From: an uncultured Lachnospiraceae bacterium
GTDB lineage: Bacteria > Bacillota > Clostridia > Lachnospirales > Lachnospiraceae
DNA: 29,596 nt
Direction: 5' to 3'
NCBI GenBank assembly: GCA_910585715.1
Contig: CAJUEX010000045.1
Span: forward strand, 1 to 29,596
Shown: positions 16,501 through 24,011 of the stretch, in pieces
How the letters are laid out: each line of letters begins with the position of its first letter
Numbering within the stretch: position 1 is the first letter of the stretch
Made by a program: the position numbers and the translations under genes
The notes under the pieces: model-generated
Database searches by the model: none
The model's input: only the letters and a program-made list of their open reading frames with translations
Told to the model about the DNA's origin: nothing

Positions 16501-16545
16501 CCCATAAAAAATTATAAAGAAGATGAAAGAAATATTTTTTATGGG
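16501..16545. promoter_or_regulatory. 12-bp inverted repeat in the sodA / ASKHA divergent intergenic region
   Basis: CCCATAAAAAAT (16501-16512) and ATTTTTTATGGG (16534-16545) are perfect mirror arms 21 bases apart. On the minus strand a TATAAT (16512-16517) falls at one arm. The repeat sits within the 120-base region between two divergent genes and could be an operator for either. No strong -35 is seen. Confidence 0.4.
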
Positions 16546-16577
16546 TATGGGTTAATTATAAAAAAAATGGGGGAAAA

Positions 16578-18155
16578 ATGAAAGAAACAGAAAAAATTCA
16601 GGTAGCGGTGCTTGATGGGGGAAGCAAAAAAGTATATTGGCACTTGAAGGGGAAAAGCATTTTGGAATTATTGGGCGAAGAGGAGGAAATTCTTTTCTCC
16701 AATTGCGGTGGAAAAGGTCTGTGTGGCAATTGCCGGGTGCGATTTTTAAAAGGAGCAGTGCTGCCGGGACCGGGTGACAGGGCAGTCTTTACCCCGGAGG
16801 AACTGCGGCAGGGTTTTCGCCTTGCCTGCCTTTCTAAGCCGATTAGGGATTGTGAAATAGAGCTTTATTTTCAAAAGGAAAAAAAGATAAGTGTTGTGAC
16901 AGAAGCGTCATCAAAAAAAGGACATAAGCAGAATCGGGAAGGATTTGAAAATAACAAGGAAGAAACAATAATTGCAATAGATTTGGGAACCACAACAATT
17001 GCCATGGAATTAAGAGGGATAACGACCCTAAAGAGCTATGATACTTTTTGTTTTATTAATCCCCAGAGAAGATATGGCGCTGATGTCATATCCAGAATCC
17101 AGGCCTCCAATCATAGTCGGGAAGAAAAAGAGAATTTAGAAAGGATTGTGCGGACTGTTTTAGAAAAGGGTATGCTCCAGTTTTCCAAGACGGTGGAGAA
17201 AATGAAATTATGTAAGCCTAAGGCTGCATATCTTTCAGGAAATACGGTTATGGGACAGTTGTTTATGGGGCATTCCGTTGAAAAGCTTGGAAGCTATCCT
17301 TTTTTGCCTGAAAACATAAGCAGGCAGGAAACAAGTCTTTTAGGAATAAAGACCATTGTTATGCCGGGGATTTCCGCATTTGTAGGAGGTGATGTTGCTT
17401 CGGGGTTATATTATGTCCGGAAGCAGGGAGGTTTTGTGGGGGAAAAGGCCTCACTTTTTATTGACCTTGGAACCAATGGGGAAATGGCAATAGGCAACGG
17501 CAAAAGCATACTGGTGACGGCAACGGCAGCAGGACCCGCTTTTGAAGGGGGAAGCGGGGAGACGATTATGGGAGCCGATTTGATAGCATGTCTGGCAAAG
17601 TTAAGGGAACAGGGGCTTTTGGATGAGACGGGACTTTTAAAGGAACCATGGTTTGAAACAGGAGTGCGTCTTGGAGAGGCGGTGCTGAACGGAAAGGATG
17701 TGCGGGCACTGCAGATGGCAAAGGCGGCAGTGTTTGCAGGAATCTGCATTTTGATTGACCGATATGGACTGGAGATAGAGGATATTGACCGGGTATATCT
17801 GGCAGGGGGCTTTGGGTATTTCCTGAATGTGAAAAGTGCGGCAATTATCGGGCTGATACCCATAGAGCTTTCCGAAAAGGTGACTGCTGTCGGCAATACA
17901 TCCCTGGCAGGGGCATTTCTTTATGGGAAGGACTGCATTGCTCATGAAAAGGAAGGAAAAGAGGAGCAGGATTTTGCCGGAATGGAAGGAAAAAATCGGC
18001 TGGATGGGCTGGATGAGCTCATTGAAACATGCAGGACTTTGAATCTGGCAGAAGAAGAGCAGTTTCAGACACTTTATATAAAGGCAATGGCATTAAAGCC
18101 ATTGAGCTGTCGGGAAATAAAAAAAGAACTGGAGCAGGAAAGAGAAGGAAAATGA
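16578..18155 (+). CDS. [2Fe-2S] ferredoxin-ASKHA ATPase, corrinoid-protein reductive activator-like (DUF4445/RACo family)
   Basis: 525 residues. The N-terminal plant-type ferredoxin domain has cluster ligands C43, C49, C52 and C84 (SNCGGKGLCGNC...LAC). From about 130 an ASKHA ATPase fold follows: phosphate-1 IAIDLGTTTIAME, FINPQRRYGADVISRI, phosphate-2 FIDLGTNGEMAIG, GPAFEGG, and the adenosine motif VYLAGGFGYFL. Characterised relatives (RACo, RamA, AcsV-like) use ATP to drive electron transfer that reactivates oxidised Co(II) corrinoid proteins in methyl-transfer pathways. Here no corrinoid protein or methyltransferase is nearby, so the partner is unknown. The C-terminal 60 residues are a charged helical tail. 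The next gene overlaps by 4 bases (ATGA). Confidence 0.88.
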   Translation: MKETEKIQVAVLDGGSKKVYWHLKGKSILELLGEEEEILFSNCGGKGLCGNCRVRFLKGAVLPGPGDRAVFTPEELRQGFRLACLSKPIRDCEIELYFQKEKKISVVTEASSKKGHKQNREGFENNKEETIIAIDLGTTTIAMELRGITTLKSYDTFCFINPQRRYGADVISRIQASNHSREEKENLERIVRTVLEKGMLQFSKTVEKMKLCKPKAAYLSGNTVMGQLFMGHSVEKLGSYPFLPENISRQETSLLGIKTIVMPGISAFVGGDVASGLYYVRKQGGFVGEKASLFIDLGTNGEMAIGNGKSILVTATAAGPAFEGGSGETIMGADLIACLAKLREQGLLDETGLLKEPWFETGVRLGEAVLNGKDVRALQMAKAAVFAGICILIDRYGLEIEDIDRVYLAGGFGYFLNVKSAAIIGLIPIELSEKVTAVGNTSLAGAFLYGKDCIAHEKEGKEEQDFAGMEGKNRLDGLDELIETCRTLNLAEEEQFQTLYIKAMALKPLSCREIKKELEQEREGK

Positions 18156-18871
18156 AGGTAACATATTTATATCACAGCGGATTTTTGGTGGAATTAGAAA
18201 AGCATATTTTACTGTTTGACTACTTTAAAGGAGAACTGCCGGAATTTTCAAAAGAAAAGGAAATTTATGTATTTGCCAGCCATAAGCATCAGGACCATTT
18301 TGACTTTTCCGTTTTTGAGCTTTTCTGCAAATATGAAAATATTCATTATATTTTAGGAAGCGATATACGCCTTAGCGACAAATATCTGGAGCGAAAGGGT
18401 GTTTCCGTAAAAGTAAAGGAAAAGCTTATCCATATGGGAGCGGACAAGAGCCTGAAGCTTCCGGATATAGAGATAAAGACTTTAAGGTCCACGGATGCGG
18501 GAGTGGCTTTTTGCGTTTTGTGTGAGGGGAAGTCCCTTTACCATGCAGGGGATTTAAATAACTGGCATTGGGAAGGAGAAACGGAAGAATATAACAGCAG
18601 GATGAAAGCCGCCTATGAAAAAGAAATTGACAAAATTGCCGGGATTCATTTCCATGCAGCTTTTGTACCCTTAGACCCGAGACTGGAAAAAGCCTGTGGC
18701 TATGGCATGGATTATTTCCTTGCCCGTGCGGGCAGTGAGTGCGACTATGTATTTCCCATGCATATGTGGGAAAAGTATGAATATATCCATGTTTATCTGG
18801 AAACAGAAACGGGAAGAAGGTTTGCTGATAAAATCATGGATATCGGGGGAAAACGAGAATTTATTATTTAA
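18152..18871 (+). CDS. metallo-beta-lactamase-fold hydrolase
   Basis: 239 residues from the ATG at 18152, which overlaps the previous stop as ATGA; the longer upstream frame is a shadow of the ASKHA gene. It begins MKVTYLYHSGFLVEL, typical of UlaG-like or YtnP-like MBL proteins. Metal ligands are visible: SHKHQDHFD (HxHxDH), YHAGDLN near 130, and PMHMW near 205. The fold is certain enough. The substrate (lactone, phosphodiester or other) cannot be told. Translational coupling to the ASKHA protein suggests a shared pathway. Confidence 0.88.
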   Translation: MKVTYLYHSGFLVELEKHILLFDYFKGELPEFSKEKEIYVFASHKHQDHFDFSVFELFCKYENIHYILGSDIRLSDKYLERKGVSVKVKEKLIHMGADKSLKLPDIEIKTLRSTDAGVAFCVLCEGKSLYHAGDLNNWHWEGETEEYNSRMKAAYEKEIDKIAGIHFHAAFVPLDPRLEKACGYGMDYFLARAGSECDYVFPMHMWEKYEYIHVYLETETGRRFADKIMDIGGKREFII

Positions 18872-18898
18872 AAAATATTTTCTGTTGTTTTTTCGTCT

Positions 18899-18927
18899 GC
18901 ATAATTTCAGGAAAAATCCTCATACTA
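18899..18927 (+). promoter_or_regulatory. sigma-G-like sporulation promoter
   Basis: GCATA (18899-18903), 17 bases, then CATACTA (18921-18927) matches the forespore sigma-G consensus (GHATR, N17-18, CATNMTA) at every constrained position. It ends 30 bases before the coat-protein gene at 18958, leaving room for the AGGAGG ribosome site. Confidence 0.7.
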
Positions 18928-18957
18928 ACATTGTAAAAAAACGTAGGAGGTGCCAGA

Positions 18958-19143
18958 ATGGCTAATATTTCTGAATTGGAACTTCAAAATCTCCGTCATT
19001 TAATCGGCGGCTATGATACTACCAGCTGCAAAATGGAAGAGTATGCAAAATGCTGTCAGGACGGACAAATCAAACAATTTTTTGAAAAAGGTGCTCAGAC
19101 TGCAAAGCAGAATAAGCAGGCACTTATGAAATTTTTGCAGTAG
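18958..19143 (+). CDS. small spore coat protein, CotF-like
   Basis: A 61-residue helical protein (ISELELQNLRHLIGGYDTT...KMEEYAKCCQDGQIKQFFEKGAQTAKQNKQALMKFL) resembling the half-length CotF/coat-protein family common in Clostridia. TAGGAGGTG stands 8 bases before the ATG. Its two adjacent Cys and Gln/Lys-rich helices fit cross-linked coat or forespore proteins. It is followed 15 bases later by a second member, so the pair is co-transcribed, probably from the sigma-G-like promoter just upstream. A forespore role is inferred from the promoter only. Confidence 0.82.
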   Translation: MANISELELQNLRHLIGGYDTTSCKMEEYAKCCQDGQIKQFFEKGAQTAKQNKQALMKFLQ

Positions 19144-19158
19144 GAGGGAGGAAGAACA

Positions 19159-19419
19159 ATGCAAATGCAGGAAAAAACAATGGTAGCTGATACTTTAACA
19201 GGAATCAACGGAGAACTTGTACGTTTTGCGGAGATGATTCCACAGACTGAAAACAAGGAATTAAAGGATACACTGAAACAGTTCCGTACTGCATGTGAAT
19301 CCTCTCAGGAGCAGCTTTATCAAATGGCAAGGGAAAAATCCTATTATGTGCCTGCAGCTAAAGCTACTCAGGAAGAAATCAGTCATGTAAAATCCTTATT
19401 TACTCAGAGTACACTGTAA
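19159..19419 (+). CDS. spore coat protein, CotF family
   Basis: 86 residues: MQEKTMVADTLTGINGELVRFAEM, then a helical hairpin with repeated acidic/amide residues and the typical C-terminal YYVPAAKATQEEISHVKSLF, which is characteristic of CotF-type coat proteins (the YY-P-A pattern before a last helix). GGAGGGAGG precedes the ATG. It makes a two-gene sporulation operon with 18958-19143 and ends at the structured element beginning at 19420. Confidence 0.88.
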   Translation: MQMQEKTMVADTLTGINGELVRFAEMIPQTENKELKDTLKQFRTACESSQEQLYQMAREKSYYVPAAKATQEEISHVKSLFTQSTL

Positions 19420-19545
19420 GTCAAAAACCCCGCCACAAGCAGCGGGGCATCAAACTTGAAACGCCCCAAGGGGCAGTGTATTTGACCCTTGCGGCAGTCG
19501 CCAAATGCTTGCGCGCAATCACTTGGTTCGTTGCTCGCAGGAATA
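19420..19545 (+). repeat. GC-rich, highly structured intergenic element, probably a dispersed repeat
   Basis: Immediately after the coat gene the DNA turns GC-rich and can fold as a multi-branched structure. The outer stem is GTCAAA (19420-19425) with TTTGAC (19481-19486). Inside it are hairpin CCCCGC/GCGGGG (19428-19433 with 19442-19447) and hairpin GCCCC-AA-GGGGC (19463-19474). After the outer stem come GGC-AGTC-GCC and CCAAATG...CACTTGG around TTGCGCGCAA. No protein is encoded. The style is that of intergenic repeats scattered through Lachnospiraceae genomes, but the copy number cannot be seen here. Confidence 0.6.
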
Positions 19546-19558
19546 AAAGAAAAAATGG

Positions 19559-19599
19559 ACTGCATGAAGCCTTGATGGTACATGCAGTTTATTTTTTTA
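19559..19599 (+). terminator. rho-independent terminator
   Basis: An 8-bp stem, ACTGCATG (19559-19566) and CATGCAGT (19581-19588), is followed directly by TTATTTTTTTAT. It ends transcription coming from the coat genes and the structured element. Confidence 0.75.
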
Positions 19600-19662
19600 T
19601 AAAAAACCATTGGAATATATTATCTTAATATGATACTATTTTGATGATTGGGAGGCATGATA

Positions 19663-19691
19663 TTTTCTGAATAAGGAAAACTTTGTATAAT
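19663..19691 (+). promoter_or_regulatory. possible promoter of the YczE-like gene
   Basis: TATAAT (19686-19691) is a consensus -10. The -35 (TTTTCT or TTTCTG near 19663-19669) is weak. The leader to 19829 is about 130 bases and carries a near-perfect 14-base direct repeat TAGTAAAAGC(T/C)GCA (19750-19763 and 19765-19778). Confidence 0.4.
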
Positions 19692-19828
19692 ATGTCTGAA
19701 TATTTTATACAGTATAAAGCATGGCTATTGTAAAAATGTGCTTATATTCTAGTAAAAGCTGCATTAGTAAAAGCCGCAGGGTGTGGTCTGCTCATTACAT
19801 TAGCTGTTATGCATGGAAGGAAAAGAAT

Positions 19829-20446
19829 ATGGATAAGAAATGGAAGCGAATCATTATGACGGTAATCGGTATTGTATTTACGGGCGTTGCCGTGGGAATT
19901 TTGAAAAAGGCGGCTCTTGGAACAGACCCCTTTACTGCTTTTGTAACAGGCTGTGCCAATGCTGTCCATTCTACGTATGGAGTCATGTATCCTATCGTAA
20001 TCGGCATTTTATTAGTAGCCGTATTTTTTATAGACAAGCATTATATTGGTATCGGAACTATTTTAAACCTGTTTATTATCGGTATAGTGGCAGATTATTC
20101 TTTAAGGCTTTTAGATTTTCTTTATGAGGCGGATACATTGTTGATTCGGGGAATCACGCTGATTGTTGCCATATTTGTGCTGTGCTTTGCTTCTTCCCTG
20201 TATATTGCAGCGGACTTAGGGGTGTCCTCCTATGATGCGGTTGCCCTGATTATGGCGGATAAGAAGGTGGCACAGTACCGCTTCTGCCGTATTATTACAG
20301 ATGTCATATGCGTTATCATCGGCTATTTGCTGCATGCTACAGACTGTGTAGGAATCGGGACGATTATCACAGCCTTTGGAATGGGGCCTATTGTACAGTT
20401 TTTTATCAAGCATGCAGCCGGAAAGATTCTTTCTGAAAGGAGGTAG
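19829..20446 (+). CDS. YczE/YitT-like integral membrane protein
   Basis: 205 residues from the ATG at 19829 (GGAAGG upstream); earlier in-frame codons lack a ribosome site. Five hydrophobic segments are seen. The typical family sequence near the start, GVAVGILKKAALGTDPFTAFVTG, and the second repeat-like SLYIAADLGVSSYDAVALIMADK, match YczE/YyaS-type membrane proteins (DUF6198-like). Function in this family is poorly known; Bacillus YczE has been tied to surfactin production. A 62-residue protein gene follows 6 bases later and a TetR gene lies convergent, so TetR control is possible. Confidence 0.82.
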   Translation: MDKKWKRIIMTVIGIVFTGVAVGILKKAALGTDPFTAFVTGCANAVHSTYGVMYPIVIGILLVAVFFIDKHYIGIGTILNLFIIGIVADYSLRLLDFLYEADTLLIRGITLIVAIFVLCFASSLYIAADLGVSSYDAVALIMADKKVAQYRFCRIITDVICVIIGYLLHATDCVGIGTIITAFGMGPIVQFFIKHAAGKILSERR

Positions 20447-20452
20447 GAAAGC

Positions 20453-20641
20453 ATGACAGCAGAAGAATGGATTAAAAATACAAAGCAGAAGGCATATAAT
20501 GAAGGCTGTTTGAGGGGACTGTCTCTGGCAATCCGTATGCTGAATGACCAAAAGACCATGGAAGACCTGGAATATGCAAGGAAGGATGAATTCTATTTCA
20601 GGGCTATGATGGCAGATTATTTTCCGGAAGATTATGAATGA
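20453..20641 (+). CDS. small acidic protein, unknown function
   Basis: 62 residues, soluble and helical: EEWIKNTKQKAYNEGCLRGLSLAIRML, then an acidic, aromatic tail DEFYFRAMMADYFPEDYE. GGAGGTAGG lies 9 bases before the ATG and the gene starts 6 bases after the membrane-protein stop, so it is a real, coupled gene. I do not recognise the family. Confidence 0.75.
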   Translation: MTAEEWIKNTKQKAYNEGCLRGLSLAIRMLNDQKTMEDLEYARKDEFYFRAMMADYFPEDYE

Positions 20642-20651
20642 TAAGGAAAAT

Positions 20652-20670
20652 AAAGGGTTGTCATCCCTTT
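20652..20670. terminator. small hairpin between convergent genes
   Basis: AAAGGG (20652-20657) and CCCTTT (20665-20670) with a 7-base loop lie across the stop of the TetR gene and just after the 62-residue protein. It is short and lacks a good T-run, so it is a weak bidirectional terminator at best. Confidence 0.35.
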
Positions 20671-21236
20671 GTGGAAAAGCCATACAGCAGGGATTTGGGA
20701 AGCTGTGTGGAAAAGATATCTTCCAATAGGGCAAAGTCAAAGGAGCGCAGAGTCCCTACATAACCATTGATTAAAAAGGTCACGTTGATACGGTGATTCA
20801 TTACTTCCCGTTCTGTGGCAGCAGGATAAGAGCTTTGATATTTTCCTACGATTACATCTATTATGGAGGTCTCCAAATCCTGCAGGAGTGAACCAAAGCT
20901 GTTTGACTTAATAAAAGGCAGATATATGCCGTCAAAGGAAAGATAGGCCTTCATAATCTGCCCCCAGATTTCACCGGAACGCTCTAATAAATCCCGATAT
21001 TCATATTTGGATATGATAGAGCAGATATGGTCGGTAAGCTTTTTTTGAAATTCTTCAGCACAATGATGGATGTCATGGTAGTGCAGGTAGAAGGTGCTCT
21101 TGTGAATATCTGCCATCTGACATAGTTCTGTTACCGTAATGGAATTTAACGGCTTTTCTGAAGCCAATGCGGAGAGCGCTTTAAATATTGCATTTTCCGT
21201 TCGTTTTATTCTTCGGTCTGTTTTCTTTGTGTCCAT
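20661..21236 (-). CDS. TetR-family transcriptional regulator
   Basis: 191 residues from the ATG at 21236, preceded by AAAAGGGGAA; the 24 residues upstream in frame have no ribosome site. The N-terminal helix-turn-helix is clear: RTENAIFKALSALASEKPLNSITVTELCQMADIHKSTFYLHYHD (about 11-54). The C-terminal ligand-binding region is all-helical and unlike any member I know, so the ligand is unknown. It is divergent from glgB. A 20-bp palindrome lies in the intergenic region, and the gene's own promoter contains the same GACGGTT element, suggesting autoregulation and possible control of glgB or of the YczE-like gene. Confidence 0.9.
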   Translation of the reverse strand: MDTKKTDRRIKRTENAIFKALSALASEKPLNSITVTELCQMADIHKSTFYLHYHDIHHCAEEFQKKLTDHICSIISKYEYRDLLERSGEIWGQIMKAYLSFDGIYLPFIKSNSFGSLLQDLETSIIDVIVGKYQSSYPAATEREVMNHRINVTFLINGYVGTLRSFDFALLEDIFSTQLPKSLLYGFSTKG

Positions 21237-21309
21237 AAAATTCCCCTTTTGAAAATAAGTGTATGAATATTTCCATTGTTTTCGTATCTCTTTCAAGATA
21301 TTTGACAAT

Positions 21310-21337
21310 ATTATATCATGTGACGGTTACTAGTCAA
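21310..21337 (-). promoter_or_regulatory. sigma-A promoter of the tetR-type gene
   Basis: On the minus strand TTGACT (21337-21332), 16 bases, TATAAT (21315-21310): a near-consensus promoter about 75 bases before the regulator start. The spacer contains a TGAC...GTCA dyad (21321-21336) with the GACGGTT word shared with the palindrome at 21387-21406. Confidence 0.75.
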
Positions 21338-21386
21338 ATGTTTCCTTTTTGTCGGTTGCAAATTTGGGTTATCCATATTAACATGA

Positions 21387-21406
21387 TAATAGACGGTTGT
21401 CTATTA
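21387..21406. promoter_or_regulatory. 20-bp palindrome, probable TetR operator
   Basis: TAATAGAC-GGTT-GTCTATTA is a perfect dyad with 8-base arms, the size usual for TetR-family operators. It overlaps a GATAAT (21385-21390) that may be the glgB -10 (TTGGGT 15 bases upstream is a weak -35), and lies 25 bases before the glgB start. Confidence 0.65.
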
Positions 21407-21430
21407 AAATGGATAAAGGAGAGGGACAGC

Positions 21431-23251
21431 ATGAATTTAGATGAATTTTATCGGGGTGAAGCCTTTGACTCTTATACCTATTTTGGAGCTCATCCGGAGG
21501 GGGACGGGGTGGTTTTCCGTGTGTATGCTCCAAATGCTGCCGGTGTGTGCGTCATAGGAGAATTCAGCAATTGGGAAAATATAGAGATGACGCAGAAATG
21601 GCACCAGAATGTGTACGAATGCTATGTAGAGCATGCAGGCAAGGGAATGCTTTATAAGTACCGCATTTACGGAAGAGACGGAGGAATGACGGAACACTGC
21701 GACCCCTATGGTTTTTCCATGGAGTTAAGGCCTAATTTTGCTTCCGTAATTGTAGATCCGGAAGAATATACGTTTACCGATGAAAAATGGATTGAAAAAA
21801 GAGATAAGAACTATAATAAGCCCATGAATATTTATGAGGTGCATTTAGGCTCCTGGCATACAAATCCCCGGGACAAAAACGGGTATTACCGATATGAGGA
21901 AATTGCAGACAGGCTGATTGCCTATGTGAAGGAAAACCACTTTAATTATATTGAATTTCTTCCTTTAAGCGAACATCCTTTTGACGGTTCCTGGGGATAT
22001 CAGAATACCGGTTTTTTTGCGCCTACTTCCAGATATGGAGAGCCAAAAGGCTTAAAGGAGCTGGTGGATAAATGCCACAAGAACAACATCGGAGTGATTA
22101 TGGATTTTGTTCCGGTGCATTTTGCAAGGGATGGCTATGGACTTTCCCGTTTCGACGGAACTTATCTTTATGAATATGATAACCGGGATGTAGGGGAAAG
22201 CGAATGGGGAAGCTATAACTTTCTCCATGCAAGAGGGGAAGTGCGCAGCTTTTTGCAGTCAGCCGCCAATTACTGGCTCAGTGAATTTCATTTTGACGGC
22301 ATTCGCATGGATGCCATCAGTCGGGCAATTTACTGGCAGGGAGACCCTAAGAGGGGTGTGAACGAAAAAAGCGTGGAATTTATCAAAAATATGAATGAGG
22401 GACTGCATAAGCGTCATCCCGAAGCTATTCTGATTGCGGAGGATTCCACGGACTTTTTAAAGGTTACAGCTCCCGTTTCCTATGGGGGACTGGGTTTTGA
22501 TTATAAATGGGATATGGGCTTTATGAACGATACTCTGGAATATTTTAAGCTGGAACCGGTACATCGTCCGGCAAATTATCATAAGCTTACATTTTCCATG
22601 CAGTATTTTTATAATGAGTTGTTCCTGCTGGCATTTTCCCATGATGAAGTAGTTCATGGAAAGGCTACCATTATCCAGAAAATGTGGGGGCAGTATGAGG
22701 ATAAATTTCCCCAGGCAAAGGCTTTTTATGCCTATGTATACACACATCCGGGCAAAAAGCTGAACTTTATGGGCAACGAATTCGGACAGTTTCGGGAATG
22801 GGATGAAACAAGAGAACAGGACTGGGATATGCTTCAGTATCCGGCTCATGATGCATTCCATCATTTCTATAAGGATTTGTGCAAATTGTATCAGCAGGAG
22901 CCTGCTTTATATGACGGTGAATACAATCATCTTTGTTTTCGATGGCTGGAGGTTCATGCAGAGCAGTTTTCCACCTATGTATATGAAAGATGCGGGAATG
23001 GCGAAAGAATTATAGTCATTTTGAATTTCTCGGACCAGTTCTGGAAGGATTTTACTTTCCAGGTGGAAACGGAGGACGGAGTCAAGGAGCTTTTAAACAG
23101 TGATTGGGAATGCTATGGGGGAAAGACAAAACCTCAGGATAAAAACTATCAGGTGAAGGAAGGCTCCATGAAGGTGGATATGCCGCCATTTTCAGCAAGG
23201 ATATTTAAGATTGTGAAAAAAAGGAGTCAGAGGAAAAAATCCCGCATATAA
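21431..23251 (+). CDS. glgB: 1,4-alpha-glucan branching enzyme
   Basis: 606 residues from the ATG at 21431, chosen for AAAGGAGAGGG upstream; the 56 codons before it are a leader artefact. CBM48 domain (about 18-105, VVFRVYAPNAAGVCVIGEFSNWE), then the GH13 barrel with STTP-like regions NIYEVHLGSWH, MDFVPVHF, the catalytic nucleophile D294 (GIRMDAIS), acid/base E337 (LIAEDST) and D405 (FSHDEVVHGK), then a C-terminal beta domain. It lacks the extra N-terminal domain of the E. coli enzyme and is thus shorter, as is common in Firmicutes. It makes alpha-1,6 branches in glycogen. No other glg gene is in the window. A deacetylase gene follows 36 bases on. Confidence 0.96.
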   Translation: MNLDEFYRGEAFDSYTYFGAHPEGDGVVFRVYAPNAAGVCVIGEFSNWENIEMTQKWHQNVYECYVEHAGKGMLYKYRIYGRDGGMTEHCDPYGFSMELRPNFASVIVDPEEYTFTDEKWIEKRDKNYNKPMNIYEVHLGSWHTNPRDKNGYYRYEEIADRLIAYVKENHFNYIEFLPLSEHPFDGSWGYQNTGFFAPTSRYGEPKGLKELVDKCHKNNIGVIMDFVPVHFARDGYGLSRFDGTYLYEYDNRDVGESEWGSYNFLHARGEVRSFLQSAANYWLSEFHFDGIRMDAISRAIYWQGDPKRGVNEKSVEFIKNMNEGLHKRHPEAILIAEDSTDFLKVTAPVSYGGLGFDYKWDMGFMNDTLEYFKLEPVHRPANYHKLTFSMQYFYNELFLLAFSHDEVVHGKATIIQKMWGQYEDKFPQAKAFYAYVYTHPGKKLNFMGNEFGQFREWDETREQDWDMLQYPAHDAFHHFYKDLCKLYQQEPALYDGEYNHLCFRWLEVHAEQFSTYVYERCGNGERIIVILNFSDQFWKDFTFQVETEDGVKELLNSDWECYGGKTKPQDKNYQVKEGSMKVDMPPFSARIFKIVKKRSQRKKSRI

Positions 23252-23287
23252 TGAAAGAAAGGTCTTGAAATTATAAAGGAGTATGCC

Positions 23288-24004
23288 ATGAACAAAAAGA
23301 AGGGCTGTGTATGGATGCTGGCGCTGGATTTGTTGTTGTGCGGTATGCTTCTTTTTTCAGGAATTTTTTACCGGGAAAGTCCTGAAAAAGAAAAGAAAGT
23401 TATGTCGACTAATGCGAAAGCGGTGCAGGAGAAAAAGCAGACAAAGGAAAAAGGGAAAATTGCCCTTACCTTTGATGACGGTCCATATCCCAATTATACA
23501 AGGCAGCTTTTGGCGGGCCTGAAGGAAAGGAATGTAAAGGCAACTTTTTTTATACTGGGGGCAAGTGCAGAGGAGTATCCGGATGTGATAGAAACCATGT
23601 ATGAAGATGGGCATCTTATAGGAAACCATACCTATCATCATGTGGAACTGACAACGGTAGGGAGAGAAGAATTTAAGGAAGAAATCGTGTCCACCAATAA
23701 GCTTTTGTATGAATTAAACGGGGAATATCCCCAGTTTATCAGGCCGCCTTTTGGAGCTTGGGAAAAGGGGCTTGAAACGGAGCTTGGCATGATTCCTGTT
23801 TTATGGACGGTAGACCCTCTGGACTGGTGTACGGAAAATTCCGGGGCGGTAGTAGAAAGGGTAGTGACGAAAGTCAAAGAAAATGATATTATTTTAATGC
23901 ATGACTGCTATAAGTCATCTGTGACGGCTGCCCTTGAAATTGTGGACATATTGCAGGAAGAGGGATATGAGTTTGTTACAGTGGATGAGATACTGCTGGA
24001 CTAG
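23288..24004 (+). CDS. polysaccharide deacetylase (CE4, NodB-like), membrane-anchored
   Basis: 238 residues with one N-terminal membrane helix (about 8-28), so the enzyme faces the cell wall. CE4 motifs in order: TFDDGP with D63 (base) and D64 (metal), NHTYHHVE with metal ligands H114 and H118, RPPFGAW, DPLDW, and ILMHDCYKSS. It removes acetyl groups from N-acetylated cell-wall or exopolysaccharide sugars, probably peptidoglycan GlcNAc or MurNAc; the exact substrate is open (PdaA-type or PgdA-type). AAAGGAG lies before the ATG. Likely co-transcribed with glgB. Confidence 0.93.
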   Translation: MNKKKGCVWMLALDLLLCGMLLFSGIFYRESPEKEKKVMSTNAKAVQEKKQTKEKGKIALTFDDGPYPNYTRQLLAGLKERNVKATFFILGASAEEYPDVIETMYEDGHLIGNHTYHHVELTTVGREEFKEEIVSTNKLLYELNGEYPQFIRPPFGAWEKGLETELGMIPVLWTVDPLDWCTENSGAVVERVVTKVKENDIILMHDCYKSSVTAALEIVDILQEEGYEFVTVDEILLD

Positions 24005-24011
24005 GGGGCGC

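Noticed and set aside
17411..17896. 161-residue minus-strand frame rich in Pro/Ser
   Set aside because: Shadow of the ASKHA domain codons.
18029..18151. Longer start for the MBL-fold protein
   Set aside because: It lies wholly inside the ASKHA gene in another frame; the ATG at 18152 overlaps the stop as ATGA and begins the conserved fold.
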